Shown: positions 1-10,999, numbered from the stretch's first letter. The stretch: DNA of 64,000 nt from Spinacia oleracea (GCF_020520425.1 NC_079491.1:4885143-4949142), one strand, 5' to 3'. Program-made: numbers and translations. The notes: generated by a model not told the origin, from the letters alone.

Positions 1-75
1 CTACTACGAAGTAATTGACTAAGTAAAACCATAACTATATTGAGTACCTTCAACATTAAGTGACTAATACTTGAG

Positions 76-1660
76 TTATATCAAATCTCCACCCAAAGAT
101 TGCCCAAAATTCAGTTCAGAAGGAACCAGACTATATCTTCCATTCACTCCTGCATCCACATTACATATAATGGTTTTATCTACTATGTTTCCATGTCTTA
201 ACAAAATCTTCTGCAACACTGGGCCTAAACTAGATCTAACATTGAGTCCTTTGAATTTGATAGTTGAGGTATTATCACTTCCGTTGCTCTGTGGATATAA
301 AGAAGAGGTATTAATTACAAGCTCATGTACATAAGTATAACACAAATTAAAATGGGGTTACAAACGTGATTAAGTACCTGAATTACGTCAGCACTGGTAA
401 TTGTTCGTATGATTTCCTGCCCTGCTAAACAAGAAAATTCAATCTGTTACTCCTATAATTTAAGACTAGCAGAAAGAATGGAATTATAAGTAGTAGTAGT
501 AGGGTGAATCGGACAAAAGAGTTACCATCTTCAGTACTGCATCCATTACATTGTTCATAGTAGACTGATTTTGTTCCACAGCAAAATCAAAGGATTCTTT
601 GCTTCCCTTTATCCTCTTCAAATTCCCTGTTAACAGAAAGTTGGGGAGTAAATAATTTAGCCCAAGTTCAATCACTTAAGTAAGTTGAGCCATTCAAAAA
701 GCAGTCTGTGATTTCCTCGAAACGAAGGGTGAGAAAGTTGACATGATTTCAACATATAGATGTAATACATTCAAGGAACAGCTTCTAGTTTCACTGTTTC
801 AGTCATTGTGTTGTAGGGTTAGAAGATCGACATGATTTCCCATAAAAAAAATGAAAAAAACACTCAACAAAGAGAAGGATCAATCAATGAAGAATTGAAG
901 ATTACTGTCATGAATTACCTTTGAGAATGTGAATGTAAGGAAGATGGTTGAGCCTGCAAAACCCAAGGAGAGATTGACCAAAGATTCATAGGGAATCCAG
1001 AATAAGAGGAAATCGATTTGAAAGCATCAAGTCCTCCAAGCTTGAACATCATAATGTCTACTTCAGCATCGAGTTGAGAAGACTTCCACCTCATTTTTGT
1101 ATACAAAGGAAAATCCATCGTAAGAGAAGATGATGCAGTTACTCAGTTGGCAGCCACAGAAAAGAGAAGATGATCATCATCATCCTTAAATTTATACATC
1201 TCAACCCAAACGCAACTCTTGTCATGATCGTAACAAAATATGTAAACTTTAACCATTTCCATTTCCCTAGTGATCAAATACAGCTTTCCTTGCTGATCTA
1301 AAATATGAGCAGACCTTGGAAAACCCACAATATCATCAAAGATGTTAACAGAATCGTATGACATATTAAAAAATGGTACAAATTTCTTCATCCCCTCTTC
1401 CCCTTCGTACAAAATCTGCTCAAATGCAGGGTAGCTACCTAGAAAACCCGAGTTTTCTAAAATAAATTGAGAACATTCATTGACAGAGGAAACAAATTGA
1501 TCTGGAAATAACAACACTTTACTTTAGGAGAAAACAGAAGAAGAACAACCCTGCTTCCCAACATCAGCTAAATGGTAAGCGTTGGCGAGCTTGTGAGTCG
1601 TCTGAAATTGAGTTAAGTCGAGATTATCAGGAGCATTGACAAGTCGAGATTATTTATATT
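76..1660 (-). pseudogene. Decayed F-box/DUF295 + helical-tail gene, copy E (5' truncated)
   Basis: Fifth, most degraded member of the minus-strand array. DUF295 sequence is readable at about 1143-1660: the motif NLDLTQF near 1620 matches copy B, and GKLYLITR and the stretch ending FKDDDDHLLFSV are typical of the DUF295 beta-propeller region. The end of the first exon has a good donor near 908 (CAAAG|GTAATT). A linker exon follows at about 530-628, but the joined frame meets a stop. The 3' exon at 76-345 begins with the tail motif FKGLNVRSSLGPVLQKI and is cut short after HGNI. No F-box is found upstream of 1660, and several frameshifts separate the pieces. I infer a non-functional relic of the same gene as copies A-D. 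Confidence 0.7.
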
Positions 1661-1814
1661 CATCCTCTTAATTTATGTTGGAAATATCTAATTAACTTTC
1701 TCATCTTCCTATGGTCTTTATATTTCCAACTCAAATCATACTTCGTAACAATGACTTGTGTTATTAAAATGATAATTATTTAGGAACGGAAAAAATTCGT
1801 TAAAGTGACACACA

Positions 1815-2454
1815 TCTAATATACATATATAAAGGAGGCATATTTGCTGAACTATTAGAGCGCCACCTAAGATTACTAATGGTTTCGGCCAATAAAAAAT
1901 AAGATTTTTAATTTATTTTTGAATTAAAAAAATCGAGTGCCACGTAGATAATTAATTAGGTGCCACGTAGATATTTAAATTAATTAATTAATTATTAATA
2001 TATACAATTACATCCAAAATCAAACGTTCTAATAATTAAAAAATAAATCTAATATAAAATTCATCCAAAATCAAACATTAATCTAAAATAAAATTCAAAC
2101 AAAAATCAAACATTAATCCAATATTAGAGAGCCACGTAGGAAATCTAATGGTTTCAGCCAATGAAAAATAAGACTTCAAAATTATTTTTGAATAAAAAAA
2201 GTCGAATGCCACGTAGATAAATAATTAGGTGCCACGTAAATATTTTTATTAAATAATTATTAATATTTCTTATATACAATTTCATCCAAAATCAAACACT
2301 ATAATAATTAAAAAATAAATCTAAAATGAAATTCAATCCAAAATAAAAAATCAATTTAATCTAATATATAAAATATAGCAGTTGATATATATAGGTGTTT
2401 TATTTTAACGTAACAATTTAATAGAAACCGTGCATCGCACGGGCTAAATTCTAG
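1815..2454 (+). mobile_element. Non-autonomous Helitron (640 bp)
   Basis: Begins TCTAATATAC after an A and ends CTAG before a T, the A/T target rule of Helitrons. Near the 3' end a short hairpin CCGTGC-ATC-GCACGG sits about 8 bases before CTAG. The interior carries repeated GTGCCACGTAGAT motifs. The same family recurs at 41789-42707 and in reverse at 63628-64000. No coding capacity. Confidence 0.75.
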
Positions 2455-2460
2455 TTTAAT

Positions 2461-2677
2461 AATAAACGGAGTATTATACTACGCACGACGTTAACCATTT
2501 ATATGTTTAATTTAATATTTGTAACAAAATAAAGTTGTTATTTTGAGAATATATACAGAGTAGATTAACATAATAAACGGAGTATTATACTACGCACGAC
2601 GTTAACCATTTATATGTTTAATTTAATATTTAAAATAAAGTTGTTATTTTGAGAATATATACAGAGTAGATTAACAT
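2461..2677. repeat. Tandem duplication, about 110 bp x2
   Basis: The block starting AATAAACGGAGTATTATAC at 2461 is repeated from 2572, differing mainly by a few bases in the middle. Both copies end near GTAGATTAACAT. It directly follows the Helitron end and looks like a local, fairly recent duplication. Confidence 0.85.
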
Positions 2678-2712
2678 TTATTTTTAACATTAGGAAAAAA
2701 AATTATGGTCAG

Positions 2713-2840
2713 AATGAGCCAATCAGGTTGCGGGGTAAGGTTGCGTACGTCCGACTTCCCTTACCCCGCTTCTTGCGGGAGCCTCTTTAAAACAATGTCG
2801 TAATGGGGTAATGATAATGAATGAATGAGCCAATCAGGTT
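2713..2840 (+). mobile_element. 5'-truncated SINE (Au-like) with 17-bp TSD
   Basis: A 94-bp body at 2730-2823 (GGGGTAAGGTTGCGTACG, then a CCCCGC...GCGGGAGCC segment) resembles the 3' part of the plant Au SINE. It is bounded by perfect direct repeats AATGAGCCAATCAGGTT at 2713-2729 and 2824-2840. The long TSD and the simple AATGATAATGAATG tail indicate target-primed retroposition. The tRNA-like head (A/B boxes) is missing. Confidence 0.7.
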
Positions 2841-4368
2841 TATGAATAATACAAAAGCTAAAGTGAAACAACTTAAAAAAATCGGAGGAAGTAGGTTGCA
2901 TACTTGCAGTTACAAATTAAATTGGGACATGAGAAAATAAAAATTGGGACATTATTATGACCTCCTCCTCCTCCTCCTCCTCCTCCTCGTCCATCCAAAG
3001 TTGATCATTTGGTCATTTTATTACCCCCTTCAACTCACCTTTGTATCAACTCTATTACGTTCTCCAGAGTAATAAATTTGATTAATAAATAATTTACGTG
3101 TTGCACGGGCTATATAAGCAGAAAATAATTTATGACCAATGTGGCCTTGATTTGCTGGATATGTATATTATAGATGCCATATTCGGGCTTCGAATTGTAA
3201 GCTACGGAGTAAATTGTTGAAATTTTAAATATTCTTCCACCTAAATTTATCTTGAAACCCCTCATAATCTCTCCCTTTTCAAGGTTCTTCTTGTTTATAA
3301 TCTTTGATTATTTATATGAAGGTCAACAGTAGGTAGTTAATTTTGATTTTGAAGATGAAGAGGGGAAAGAAAATATATTAAAACAATAGGTAATATAGTT
3401 ACATATACCGACGAATAAGATCAACTCCAATTGCAAGCTAATTTGACAATTACAGAATAGCTTGTTATCACACATGAGATTTCAACTTTCAAGCTATTTC
3501 ATTTTATAGCTAATTTACTTTAATGGATAACAAACTAGCTGGCTATTTAAATCAGTTCGACTTATTAGTTATTACTTAATATTTGGCAACTTTTGACAAC
3601 TACTTAAATGAAACCACCTGAAGAAATGAAAGTGAAGCTCGTTAAGGGCTTAGGGCAAGTGCAAGAAGAACGAGAATATCTTGTAAGATGACTTCTAGTG
3701 TGCTGGTGTAGAATATCTTGTAGAATATCTTGCCATAAAGATTATTTCTGGTGTTTGCATACAGTAGCAAAGAAGTTTTTGCATGCTAATGTTACAGACA
3801 AGTAATTTTGAAGCACAAATATGTTCTCTTATTCCTTGCATTGATGTATACTGCTAGTACTATGTTGGGCGTATAGACACTTTCCTTACTGCTGTTTTCA
3901 TGGTTAGATACTTTGATATATGAAAATCATTCGCTTGATCACCAGATATTAACTATTAAGTTATTAAGCTTGAATATCAACAAGCTTCGGTTTTGAAAGA
4001 TGAAACAAACCATAATACTCACTGATCCACTTTGTAATTTCGATTACAGGACCATATTCACATCAAACCACATAAAAAAAACATACAATAACAATCTATT
4101 AAAGGACATAACTGACTAAAAAACATCTCCAAATAGTAAAATATTTCATAATAATGTACAGAGTACGTATACATCAAGGCAAGCAGAAAAATCATTGCAT
4201 TCAGCCGGAACAAAAATGGGTATTCAGAACATAACAAAAATAAGCACAAGCAGCAGAAACAGGTACTGTCTGCATTTCTGTTGTCCTTTCGTGTACTGCA
4301 TAACTGATGAATCCAGTAATATGGCCTACGCATGCATCATCTGACAGTATCAATTACAAAGTCAGCAA
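2841..4368. other. Intergenic region without recognisable gene
   Basis: AT-rich sequence 3' of copy A. It holds a short (CTC)n tract near 2960-2988 and, near 3095, a GTGTTGCACGGGC stretch that may be an old Helitron 3' end. No coding region, RNA gene or clear element was recognised. Confidence 0.5.
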
Positions 4369-6194
4369 TCAGCACAAACCCTCCCCTAGGCATTGATCCC
4401 GATCAGTTGGCCCAAACAGTGGCAAGCAATCAGAAACAATCTTTCTATCCCTTTTGAGCCCTTCCTTCACTTCAGCAATCTTTTCAAGGAACTTGCGTTC
4501 CATATCCCTGGCTACGACTGTGGCCTTGTCAATCTCCGCCAGAACAGCCTCCAATTGCATGCTTTTGTGCAATGCCAAAGCCTTCTCAACAAACGGTACC
4601 AACCAATCAACTTTCAGATGCATGAGCTGCAGATCAGATAAGGTGGAACTTAGGTAATGAACTTTGTCCTCAGTCAGGGTCTTTCCCGAGTTGGCTTGTA
4701 GAATAAGTACCATCTTTGCTAAAGACTCCAATGCTGTAGCTTTAGTGTCGCAACTACGTATTGCACTCCCTTCAATAACATCCCCATACTTCACCCAAAT
4801 CTTTTCAAGAACAGGCAGAAAGTCAGATTGGATACCTATGCCAGTGAAGCTCATCATTGAAGCTTTCTTCCTACAAGGCTGCACCAAATATGTAAAAGCT
4901 TGACATAAGTCATGTGGATTGGTGAAAGAAAGTATCCCATGGAAACATTGCTGTCTTAAATTTTAATAATACCTGCATTTGATGAGCCTTAGAACTTGTT
5001 AAAACAATATTTTCTGGGGTCTGAGGTTCCAAAGCTAAGGAGGAAACGTTTGCCCCGTAAGAAACAAGAAGAACAAAAAGTGTCATTTGAAAAACATAAA
5101 TCCTAATAGCAAGTAATCTTTAGAATGAATTCATATAAAAGATAACCTTTTCCAAGTTTGTGTACTGCATAGCCGTCTAAGGATGGATCAGAAACAATTT
5201 GAGGGGATTGGTTAATCGCAATTTGTTCCTCAAATTCAAATTTCACAGTGGGGGTTGCTTTTTCAGGCCTGATCCGAGATGGTTGGCTGCGGTTATCCAC
5301 TTGTAGATCTTCCTCCTCCGTAGTATCCCTAAAATTTAAATTTGGCATCAGCTCAACCATTACCTAGATTTGATGCAATACATTGATATCATATAAAGAA
5401 AATCTAACACAGTATACTTCAACGAAAAATGTGAAAAGATAATACTCCGCAATAAACTTTGGCAAACAAGTAAAGGAAATAAGCTAAAACAGAACAACAT
5501 CCAAATCCCTATTGTACTATGTCATCAACACAAATTTCTGCAACCATGTGGAACCATGGAAGTTTGACTAGGTATTCAAAAGTGTAATGGTTTATTTGGA
5601 GCCACTAACACATGAAAACAGTTAACCGTCTTGAAGGCTTGCACAGTTTACAGAAGGTGTTTGTGGTTCTACTAGCACCAAAGAGGATCAAGTTAGTTGA
5701 TTGCCATAAAAAAGGAATTGCAAGCATGTTTTGATGTTGTTTTTGGCTTATTGAAGGAGATTGTACAAATTATTTCTATCTCCAGTGTCAACACCCTATG
5801 AACTATTGAACTCTGCCAAGAGCATCTAACCCATCTTCTATTAACAACACAAGAAAATTTCTAGATGAGACTACCCTGCAATGAAAAAGAATTTATGTTT
5901 GACCACTGATCCCTAGTTGAAGTTTTACAATGTTTGTTCATAAACAGAATTCCAACCTGAGAAAACATAGACAAATTCGACACAACATTTATGAGTATTA
6001 TGACCCATAAGTTTTAGAACTACAAGCTGCTTGCCATAATTAAGGAAAAGATTTCAAATTTATAGGTAACCATCAACTACTATCAATCAACATATGACAT
6101 AAATAACAACACCCAATCAAGCAAGATAAAAAAAAGCTCTAATTCAAGCCAAAGTCAGGGTTACCTGCTGGGTGGAAACGTATCCGAGGGACAC
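4369..6194 (-). pseudogene. Severed 3' exons of copy A (linkers + helical tail)
   Basis: These exons belong to the F-box gene at 7096-8262 but are cut off from it by a hAT insertion. Read on the minus strand: the last bases of exon 1 (down to 6165, donor CAG|GTAACC), exon 2 at 5328-5147 (acceptor TTTTAG, acidic linker), exon 3 at about 5055-4973 and exon 4 at 4878-4369 (acceptor TTGGTGCAG). Exon 4 codes 169 residues with FTGIGIQSDFLPVLEKIW, ALESLAKMVLILQ and VDWLVPFVEKALALH, the helical tail of the array, followed by a charged coiled-coil-like stretch. At the exon-3 acceptor the expected AG reads CG, a second lesion. All four frames are otherwise open and phase-compatible with copies B and D, so decay is recent. 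Confidence 0.7.
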
Positions 6195-7118
6195 TAGGGC
6201 TGAGCACGGATCGGATATCCGATCCGAAATCACATTACGGATCGGATATCCGTATCTGAAAAACCTAAAATATGATATCCGTATCTGATCCGAAATTTTC
6301 GGATATTTGATATCCGATATCCGAAAATTTTCGGATCAGATATTGACGGATATCCGATATCCAACAAAGCTGTTGAGAAATGCTTTACTAGTTTTCTTCC
6401 TTTTCAAAGAGTACCAATTCAACATTAAAATTCTGATGATTAATTCAAAATTTACAATCGATGCTTGAGAAAATGTGCAAGTAATACAACTAAAACCCTT
6501 AACAAATGAAACCCACAAAAAATCGATTCATTTACAACAAGATGTCAGCAACAACAAATTAAATAACAAAAAAAACGTAGATCTATATATGTTGTTGCTA
6601 CTCTGCTAGTGCTTGGAATCTTAATTTCATTTTTTTTCCCAAAATGTGATCTTATCTTGATCAATCTTTAGATCGCCAATCATTAATTATGAGAAGGGAA
6701 AGTAAGAAAATAAAACTTAAAAGATAGTAACCTGTTAATGCTGGAAATTGATACTTTGTGAATAACTGTTGAATATGAAGGAGAAAGGTGGTTAGCAGGT
6801 TAGGTTTTGGGTAGGGTGGAGTGAAGTTGGGCGGCTGAGGTCTAGGGAGGTGAGGAAAATAGTAGATGGGCAGTGGGTATTAGAACAATGGGCTTTGAGA
6901 ATATTTATTCGCCCAAAACATCTTATTTCGGATAATTTTTCGGATATCGGATATCCGAAAATTCTAATTTTGATATCTGAATTACTATCCGATATCCGCT
7001 TTTTCGGATCGGATATCTGATCCGAAAGTTAATTTCGGATCAGATATCCAAAAAATCGGATCAAATACGGATCGGATTTTCGGATAATCGGATTTTCAGA
7101 TAATTTTGCTCAGCCCTA
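6195..7118. mobile_element. hAT-type non-autonomous element (924 bp) in gene A
   Basis: Terminal inverted repeats TAGGGCTGAGCA / TGCTCAGCCCTA are flanked by a perfect 8-bp TSD, AGGGACAC, at 6187-6194 and 7119-7126. Both subterminal regions are packed with inverted GGATATCCGATCCG-type motifs; the middle is AT-rich without a transposase. The 8-bp TSD and the TAGGG ends place it with hAT. It lies inside the last codons of the DUF295 exon of copy A. Confidence 0.92.
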
Positions 7119-8262
7119 AGGGACACCATGTTGAAGGTGGCCACAGCATACAAGAAATGGCCTCGAAGTTTGACTTATGTATCTTTTTAACTACATCTTC
7201 TAAACAAGAAATGTAAATCCCAAAATTTTCAGCCACTTCTATGCATTTAGACCGTAACGGGTTCATACATGAACTGGTAACAATAAAATTCCCTTTATCC
7301 CATAAAAGATTCTCAGTGGAGAGGAAAAAGCAACAATCAATACTCAAAAACATGATCCTATCTCCTAGAGTTTGCACTGCCTCCCATTTCTTTTGCACTT
7401 CATTCAACCTGTAAACCTTGATAACATCTTTAACAACTAAGAGGAGTTCTTGACACGATTCAACCAGTTGAATCGCGTTATCAGGAGCACAAACGAAACA
7501 ATCCACAACAGTATCAGTCACCTTGAATGTCAAATGATCGATGACATACAAATTCCCTCCCCCAGCAACTGCATAAATAGTTCCCTTATAGCATATTATG
7601 TCCTTAAACCACAAAAACGAGTTTATGCGTTCGAATTCCCATTTCCCTTCATGTGATTTCAAACCAAACAAATTCCCCAAAGAGTATAACACTGTTGCAG
7701 TGAAATCATAGGCAATATGGGAAAATTGATTAGCAGAATTTGAGTAAACAACTTTGCAATCAGAAATTGATCCACTAAAAGACCTAAAACAATATCCTTT
7801 ACCAATCTCCGAAACCCGGAAATTGGAAAGATTTAGGGTTTTCGGTATACTTTTCTGCAAAATTGAGATGGGATCCCTCGAAATAGGATAGAGAAGACGA
7901 AGTTTACCAGGTTGTCTTTCTTCAACCGTTAAAATCCAACCTTTGGCATCAAAATGAAGCTGAGAATCAAGGGGTTTAACTAAAAAAACAGTAATTGGAA
8001 CAAGATCAATATTATCGTAACCTTGATTATTGAAGGGGAGAGAAACAGGATTAGGGATTTGACGAGGAAAGAAAGGATTTAAAAAGTTAGGGTTTTTCGA
8101 CAAAGGTAAAGAAGCGCGCCAATTTTTGCATACGGACCGGAACTTGCAGATGTCAATTCGACTTTCAAGGCGTTTTCCGATTAATGCTAAAGTTTTCGGT
8201 GGAAGTTCCGACCAAACTGCAGCGTTACTCCGGCCGCCTTCTGTTCGCATCTTCTTCGCCAT
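7096..8262 (-). CDS. F-box/DUF295 (SKIP23/KIB-like) protein, copy A, truncated by hAT
   Basis: Open frame of 388 residues from ATG at 8262. F-box near residues 17-53 (WSELPPKTLALIGKRLESR, then CKFRSVCKNWRASL), followed by the DUF295 region (WILTVEERQPGKLRLLYPIS; GNLYVIDHLTFKV). Family knowledge: the F-box binds SKP1 in an SCF ubiquitin ligase and the DUF295 part is thought to bind the substrate. The family hallmark WPPSTW is present, but eight residues later the frame ends at a stop supplied by the hAT element at 6195-7118. Without it the frame would continue to the donor at 6165 and into the exons at 4369-5328. The truncated protein may still be made, without the helical tail. Same exon layout as copies B and D. 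Confidence 0.8.
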   Translation of the reverse strand: MAKKMRTEGGRSNAAVWSELPPKTLALIGKRLESRIDICKFRSVCKNWRASLPLSKNPNFLNPFFPRQIPNPVSLPFNNQGYDNIDLVPITVFLVKPLDSQLHFDAKGWILTVEERQPGKLRLLYPISRDPISILQKSIPKTLNLSNFRVSEIGKGYCFRSFSGSISDCKVVYSNSANQFSHIAYDFTATVLYSLGNLFGLKSHEGKWEFERINSFLWFKDIICYKGTIYAVAGGGNLYVIDHLTFKVTDTVVDCFVCAPDNAIQLVESCQELLLVVKDVIKVYRLNEVQKKWEAVQTLGDRIMFLSIDCCFFLSTENLLWDKGNFIVTSSCMNPLRSKCIEVAENFGIYISCLEDVVKKIHKSNFEAISCMLWPPSTWCPLGLSKII

Positions 8263-8733
8263 GATTTTTCTGGTTTTGGAGCGTTAATTTTTGAACTTTC
8301 TAATTTAGTCAATTAGAGTCTTATTGGATAAAGGGTCTGATTCAACGAGTCAAAGTTGGACATGGGCTATATCACTATATGGTCGGGTCTGTGGGTTTGG
8401 GGTTGAGATTGACTTGGCCCATTTTATTAGTCAACCAGATGAGCCATCAGTTGGGATTTGGGAGGTTTCAAGAAATTTGTGGACCTATATACCCTGGTGT
8501 AAAATAAGTTCAGATAAGTTATATTCAGGAAAATTAAAATAAATGAGTTGAAGTAGTTACATATTTACACCCAATAAGTTTATGTGATAAACTTATAATT
8601 ATACAACGTGTACCCGTCAAATAAAAAAAGGATTATTATACAACGTGTTTTCACCAAAAAATAATTAATTATACAACATATTCTTTTAACCATTTTCCTT
8701 TTCTCAAATATTGTTATGGTTAGAAAAACTTAT

Positions 8734-8946
8734 TAGAAAAGACCTTTTAAAACACAAAAATTGTAAGAAATGACCTTGTAAAAAAATATTATGAAATAAG
8801 GCCGTATTGGAATTTTTTTGTTGTGAATCAGGACCAAATGTGATTTTTCGGTAGTCAACGACTACTTTCCGGCGTTGACCGTCACGTGACACGCACGTGT
8901 TTCATTTTAAACGATTTTTTTTTAAAACACTTCCCTCCATTTTCCC
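8734..8946. repeat. Partial copy of MULE-like MITE family
   Basis: GAAAAGACCTTTTAAAA and GAAATGACCTTG, then TTTCCGGCGTTGACCGTCACGTGACACGCACGTGT, read in pieces, resemble one half of the inverted-repeat element at 23114-23669. The mirror half is missing here. No coding content. Confidence 0.5.
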
Positions 8947-9172
8947 CACACCCCTTAAGTGAACTCTTTTTGAACTTAACTAAACTTATCTTGTCTGAAA
9001 TAAATTAAAATAAGTCGAACATAGTCTGAATAGTAAAATGGAGGAATATTTTTTTTTTCCATACCTCAAGCTTCACCTTTCCCTTAACTTGAGTGCTTAT
9101 TAGTGAACTTAAACTTATTTAGGGATTATTTTGCATCTGAGTAATAATAAATACGAAATAATAAATAAATAA

Positions 9173-9414
9173 TACTTGCAATGTTTGGACTTTTGCCACT
9201 ATTCATATAATCTACTTTGACTATTCGTAGTGTTTTTTATATAAGATAAAACATAGTCATGTAGGATCTTGTTAGATTCGTCTCAATGTGTATTTTCAAA
9301 ATATCAACTTTTTATAATTTTTGCATAAAGATAATTTAAAATATAAATTATCAAAGTTGTGCATTGGTATGCGTGAAACTAACAAACGTTGCGAGTATTA
9401 AAAGACGGAGGAAG
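9173..9414. mobile_element. Stowaway-like MITE, copy 2
   Basis: Nearly identical through its interior to the MITE at 18306-18564. The right end GACGGAGGAAG is followed by TA. The left end has diverged (AATACTTGCAATGTTTGG in place of the CTTCCTCCGTC end). The target TA and CTCCGTC-type terminus fit Stowaway (Tc1/mariner). Confidence 0.7.
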
Positions 9415-9445
9415 TAATAAATGGCGAGTGATAGACTTTACTCAC

Positions 9446-10274
9446 TACTGCAATTCGTTTAATCTAGAATTCTAGTCCGATATAAGGATAACATAACCTT
9501 AACCGCCCTACAAATTGCATATATATGTGTTACACCTGTTGCGATTAAAGCGAAAATTAGAACAAACTTATCTGATTCGATGAACTGAACGAAGAACAAT
9601 TGTTGCGTCGTGGACACCCACTGTCCTAAAAGACGATTCCGCGCTACCTCCCGGTGCAGTAGAACAGAATGCGGTCGCCCTCTAGGATTAGCGCAACTCC
9701 GACGTTGTGTGCACTCACAAAGCCGGATGGAGTCAGTATGTATGCCCAAAACCGAGAGCAATTTTGTGTGAGAGTAAGAATGTGTTTTCGTATTTTGTGT
9801 GTATGATTTTCTGTGAGAAGGGAACTGAAACTCTGATTTAAATAATTAGAAGGAAAGCATTGCAACAGACAAAAACGGCTGAGGGAATGAATGTTGCAAC
9901 AGCCAGAAAACGGTCAAAAACATTGATCATAGTAACGGACGTAATTAAAGGCATTTAATCCAACGGTTACGTAATCAATACAGATTCCCGTAACAGTGAC
10001 TTGCGCAAACCGGTCCAGTTACCAAAAAGAACAAGGTTGACCCACCCCACGCCCGCATTACCAAGTACCAAGTACCAAGTACCAAGTACCAAGTACCAAG
10101 TACCAAGTACCAAGTACCAAGTACCGCGGCCCGCGCCCGGCCCGGCGCGCGCGCGTGTGATGTGTCCACCCATACCATTCTCACACTTTCTTAAACAAGA
10201 GTTACACTCATTCCCCAATTAATAAACAAGAGGAATATGAAGAGTTTTTCCAATGTGGGACTCTTGAATTATCA
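9446..10274 (-). mobile_element. Probable solo LTR
   Basis: An 829-bp block bounded by 5-bp direct repeats CTCAC (9441-9445 and 10275-10279). Read on the minus strand it begins TGATAATTCAAGAGTCCCACATTGG, in two parts, a promoter-region phrase common in plant LTRs, and ends near TA. No internal retroelement region adjoins it, so it is best read as a solo LTR fossil. Family not assigned. It includes a 7-bp minisatellite at 10060-10125 and a GC-rich stretch. Confidence 0.5.
10060..10125. repeat. Heptanucleotide minisatellite (ACCAAGT)n
   Basis: About nine exact copies of a 7-bp unit ACCAAGT, immediately followed by a GC-rich run (GCGGCCCGCGCCCGGCCC). Because 7 is not a multiple of 3, all three frames stay open through it. 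This creates spurious ORFs on both strands. Confidence 0.95.
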
Positions 10275-10302
10275 CTCACCCTTTTTTCCTTTGTGTTTCC
10301 CA

Positions 10303-10959
10303 ATGAGAATTTCCAACAACACCTTCCTTGCTTTCTTCTATCCTGTTTTCTTCCTTCACTTCATAGTTCATAAGACTTCAGTTCATATTTCCATCTTTCT
10401 TAAACTCGATCAATCGATCTTACTGGATCTTCTAACAACAAGTTGTCCAAATTCTTATAGCAGCATGATGAATTTTGATGATTTTGAGGATAAAATCAAT
10501 CCAGAAGTGTCCCAGCAAAATAATCAAATTGGCGGCGAGGATGATGATATTGATAAGGGTTGGAAAGAATTGACTCCAAATTCTTATAACAACATGCAAA
10601 TTGGCGGCGATGATGATTATCAAAGTTGGGAAGAATTGATGGATCTTCTAACAAGTCCTCCAAATTCTTATAGAACCAATCAAATTGACGGCGATGATGG
10701 ATCTTCTAACAACAAGTTAAGTTGGGAAGAATTGATGGATCTTCTAACAAGTCCTCCAAATTCTTATAACACCAATCAAATTGGCGGCGATGATGGATCT
10801 TCTAACAACAAGTTAAGTTGGGAAGAATTGATGGATATTCTAACAACAACTCCTCCAAATTCTTATAACACCAATCAAATTGGCGACGATGATGGATCTT
10901 CTAACAACACGTCGATTTGGCCTACATGTTTTTACTTTTCGCATGATTCATTTTTGTAG
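10303..10959 (+). CDS. Hypothetical protein with N-terminal hydrophobic segment and ~32-aa repeats
   Basis: From the ATG at 10303 the frame is open for 218 residues. An upstream in-frame ATG at 10237 lies inside the probable LTR, so the later start is preferred. Residues 1-30 are hydrophobic (NTFLAFFYPVFFLHFIV) and could be a signal peptide or anchor. The rest holds a degenerate repeat. Three well-kept units read SWEELMDLLTSPPNSY, then NTNQIGGDDGSSNNKL (32 residues, 96 bp), with shorter relatives before them (LTPNSYNNMQIGGDDD; LLDLLTTSCPNSY). The C-terminus is TCFYFSHDSFL. I do not recognise the family. It could be a secreted repeat precursor, an acidic amphipathic protein, or a non-coding repeat that happens to be open. 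AATAAA follows at about 10979. Confidence 0.4.
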   Translation: MRISNNTFLAFFYPVFFLHFIVHKTSVHISIFLKLDQSILLDLLTTSCPNSYSSMMNFDDFEDKINPEVSQQNNQIGGEDDDIDKGWKELTPNSYNNMQIGGDDDYQSWEELMDLLTSPPNSYRTNQIDGDDGSSNNKLSWEELMDLLTSPPNSYNTNQIGGDDGSSNNKLSWEELMDILTTTPPNSYNTNQIGDDDGSSNNTSIWPTCFYFSHDSFL

Positions 10960-10999
10960 ATTACATTCAAATTCAATTCAATAAAAGCAAAATATGGTT

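Noticed and set aside
4058-4333. 91-codon minus-strand open frame rich in Cys, Phe and Leu
   Set aside because: No family features, AT-rich, and no splice or promoter context; likely chance.
9967-10222. Overlapping open frames on both strands with repeated short peptides
   Set aside because: Produced by the 7-bp repeat ACCAAGT, which keeps all frames open; no start context or family match.
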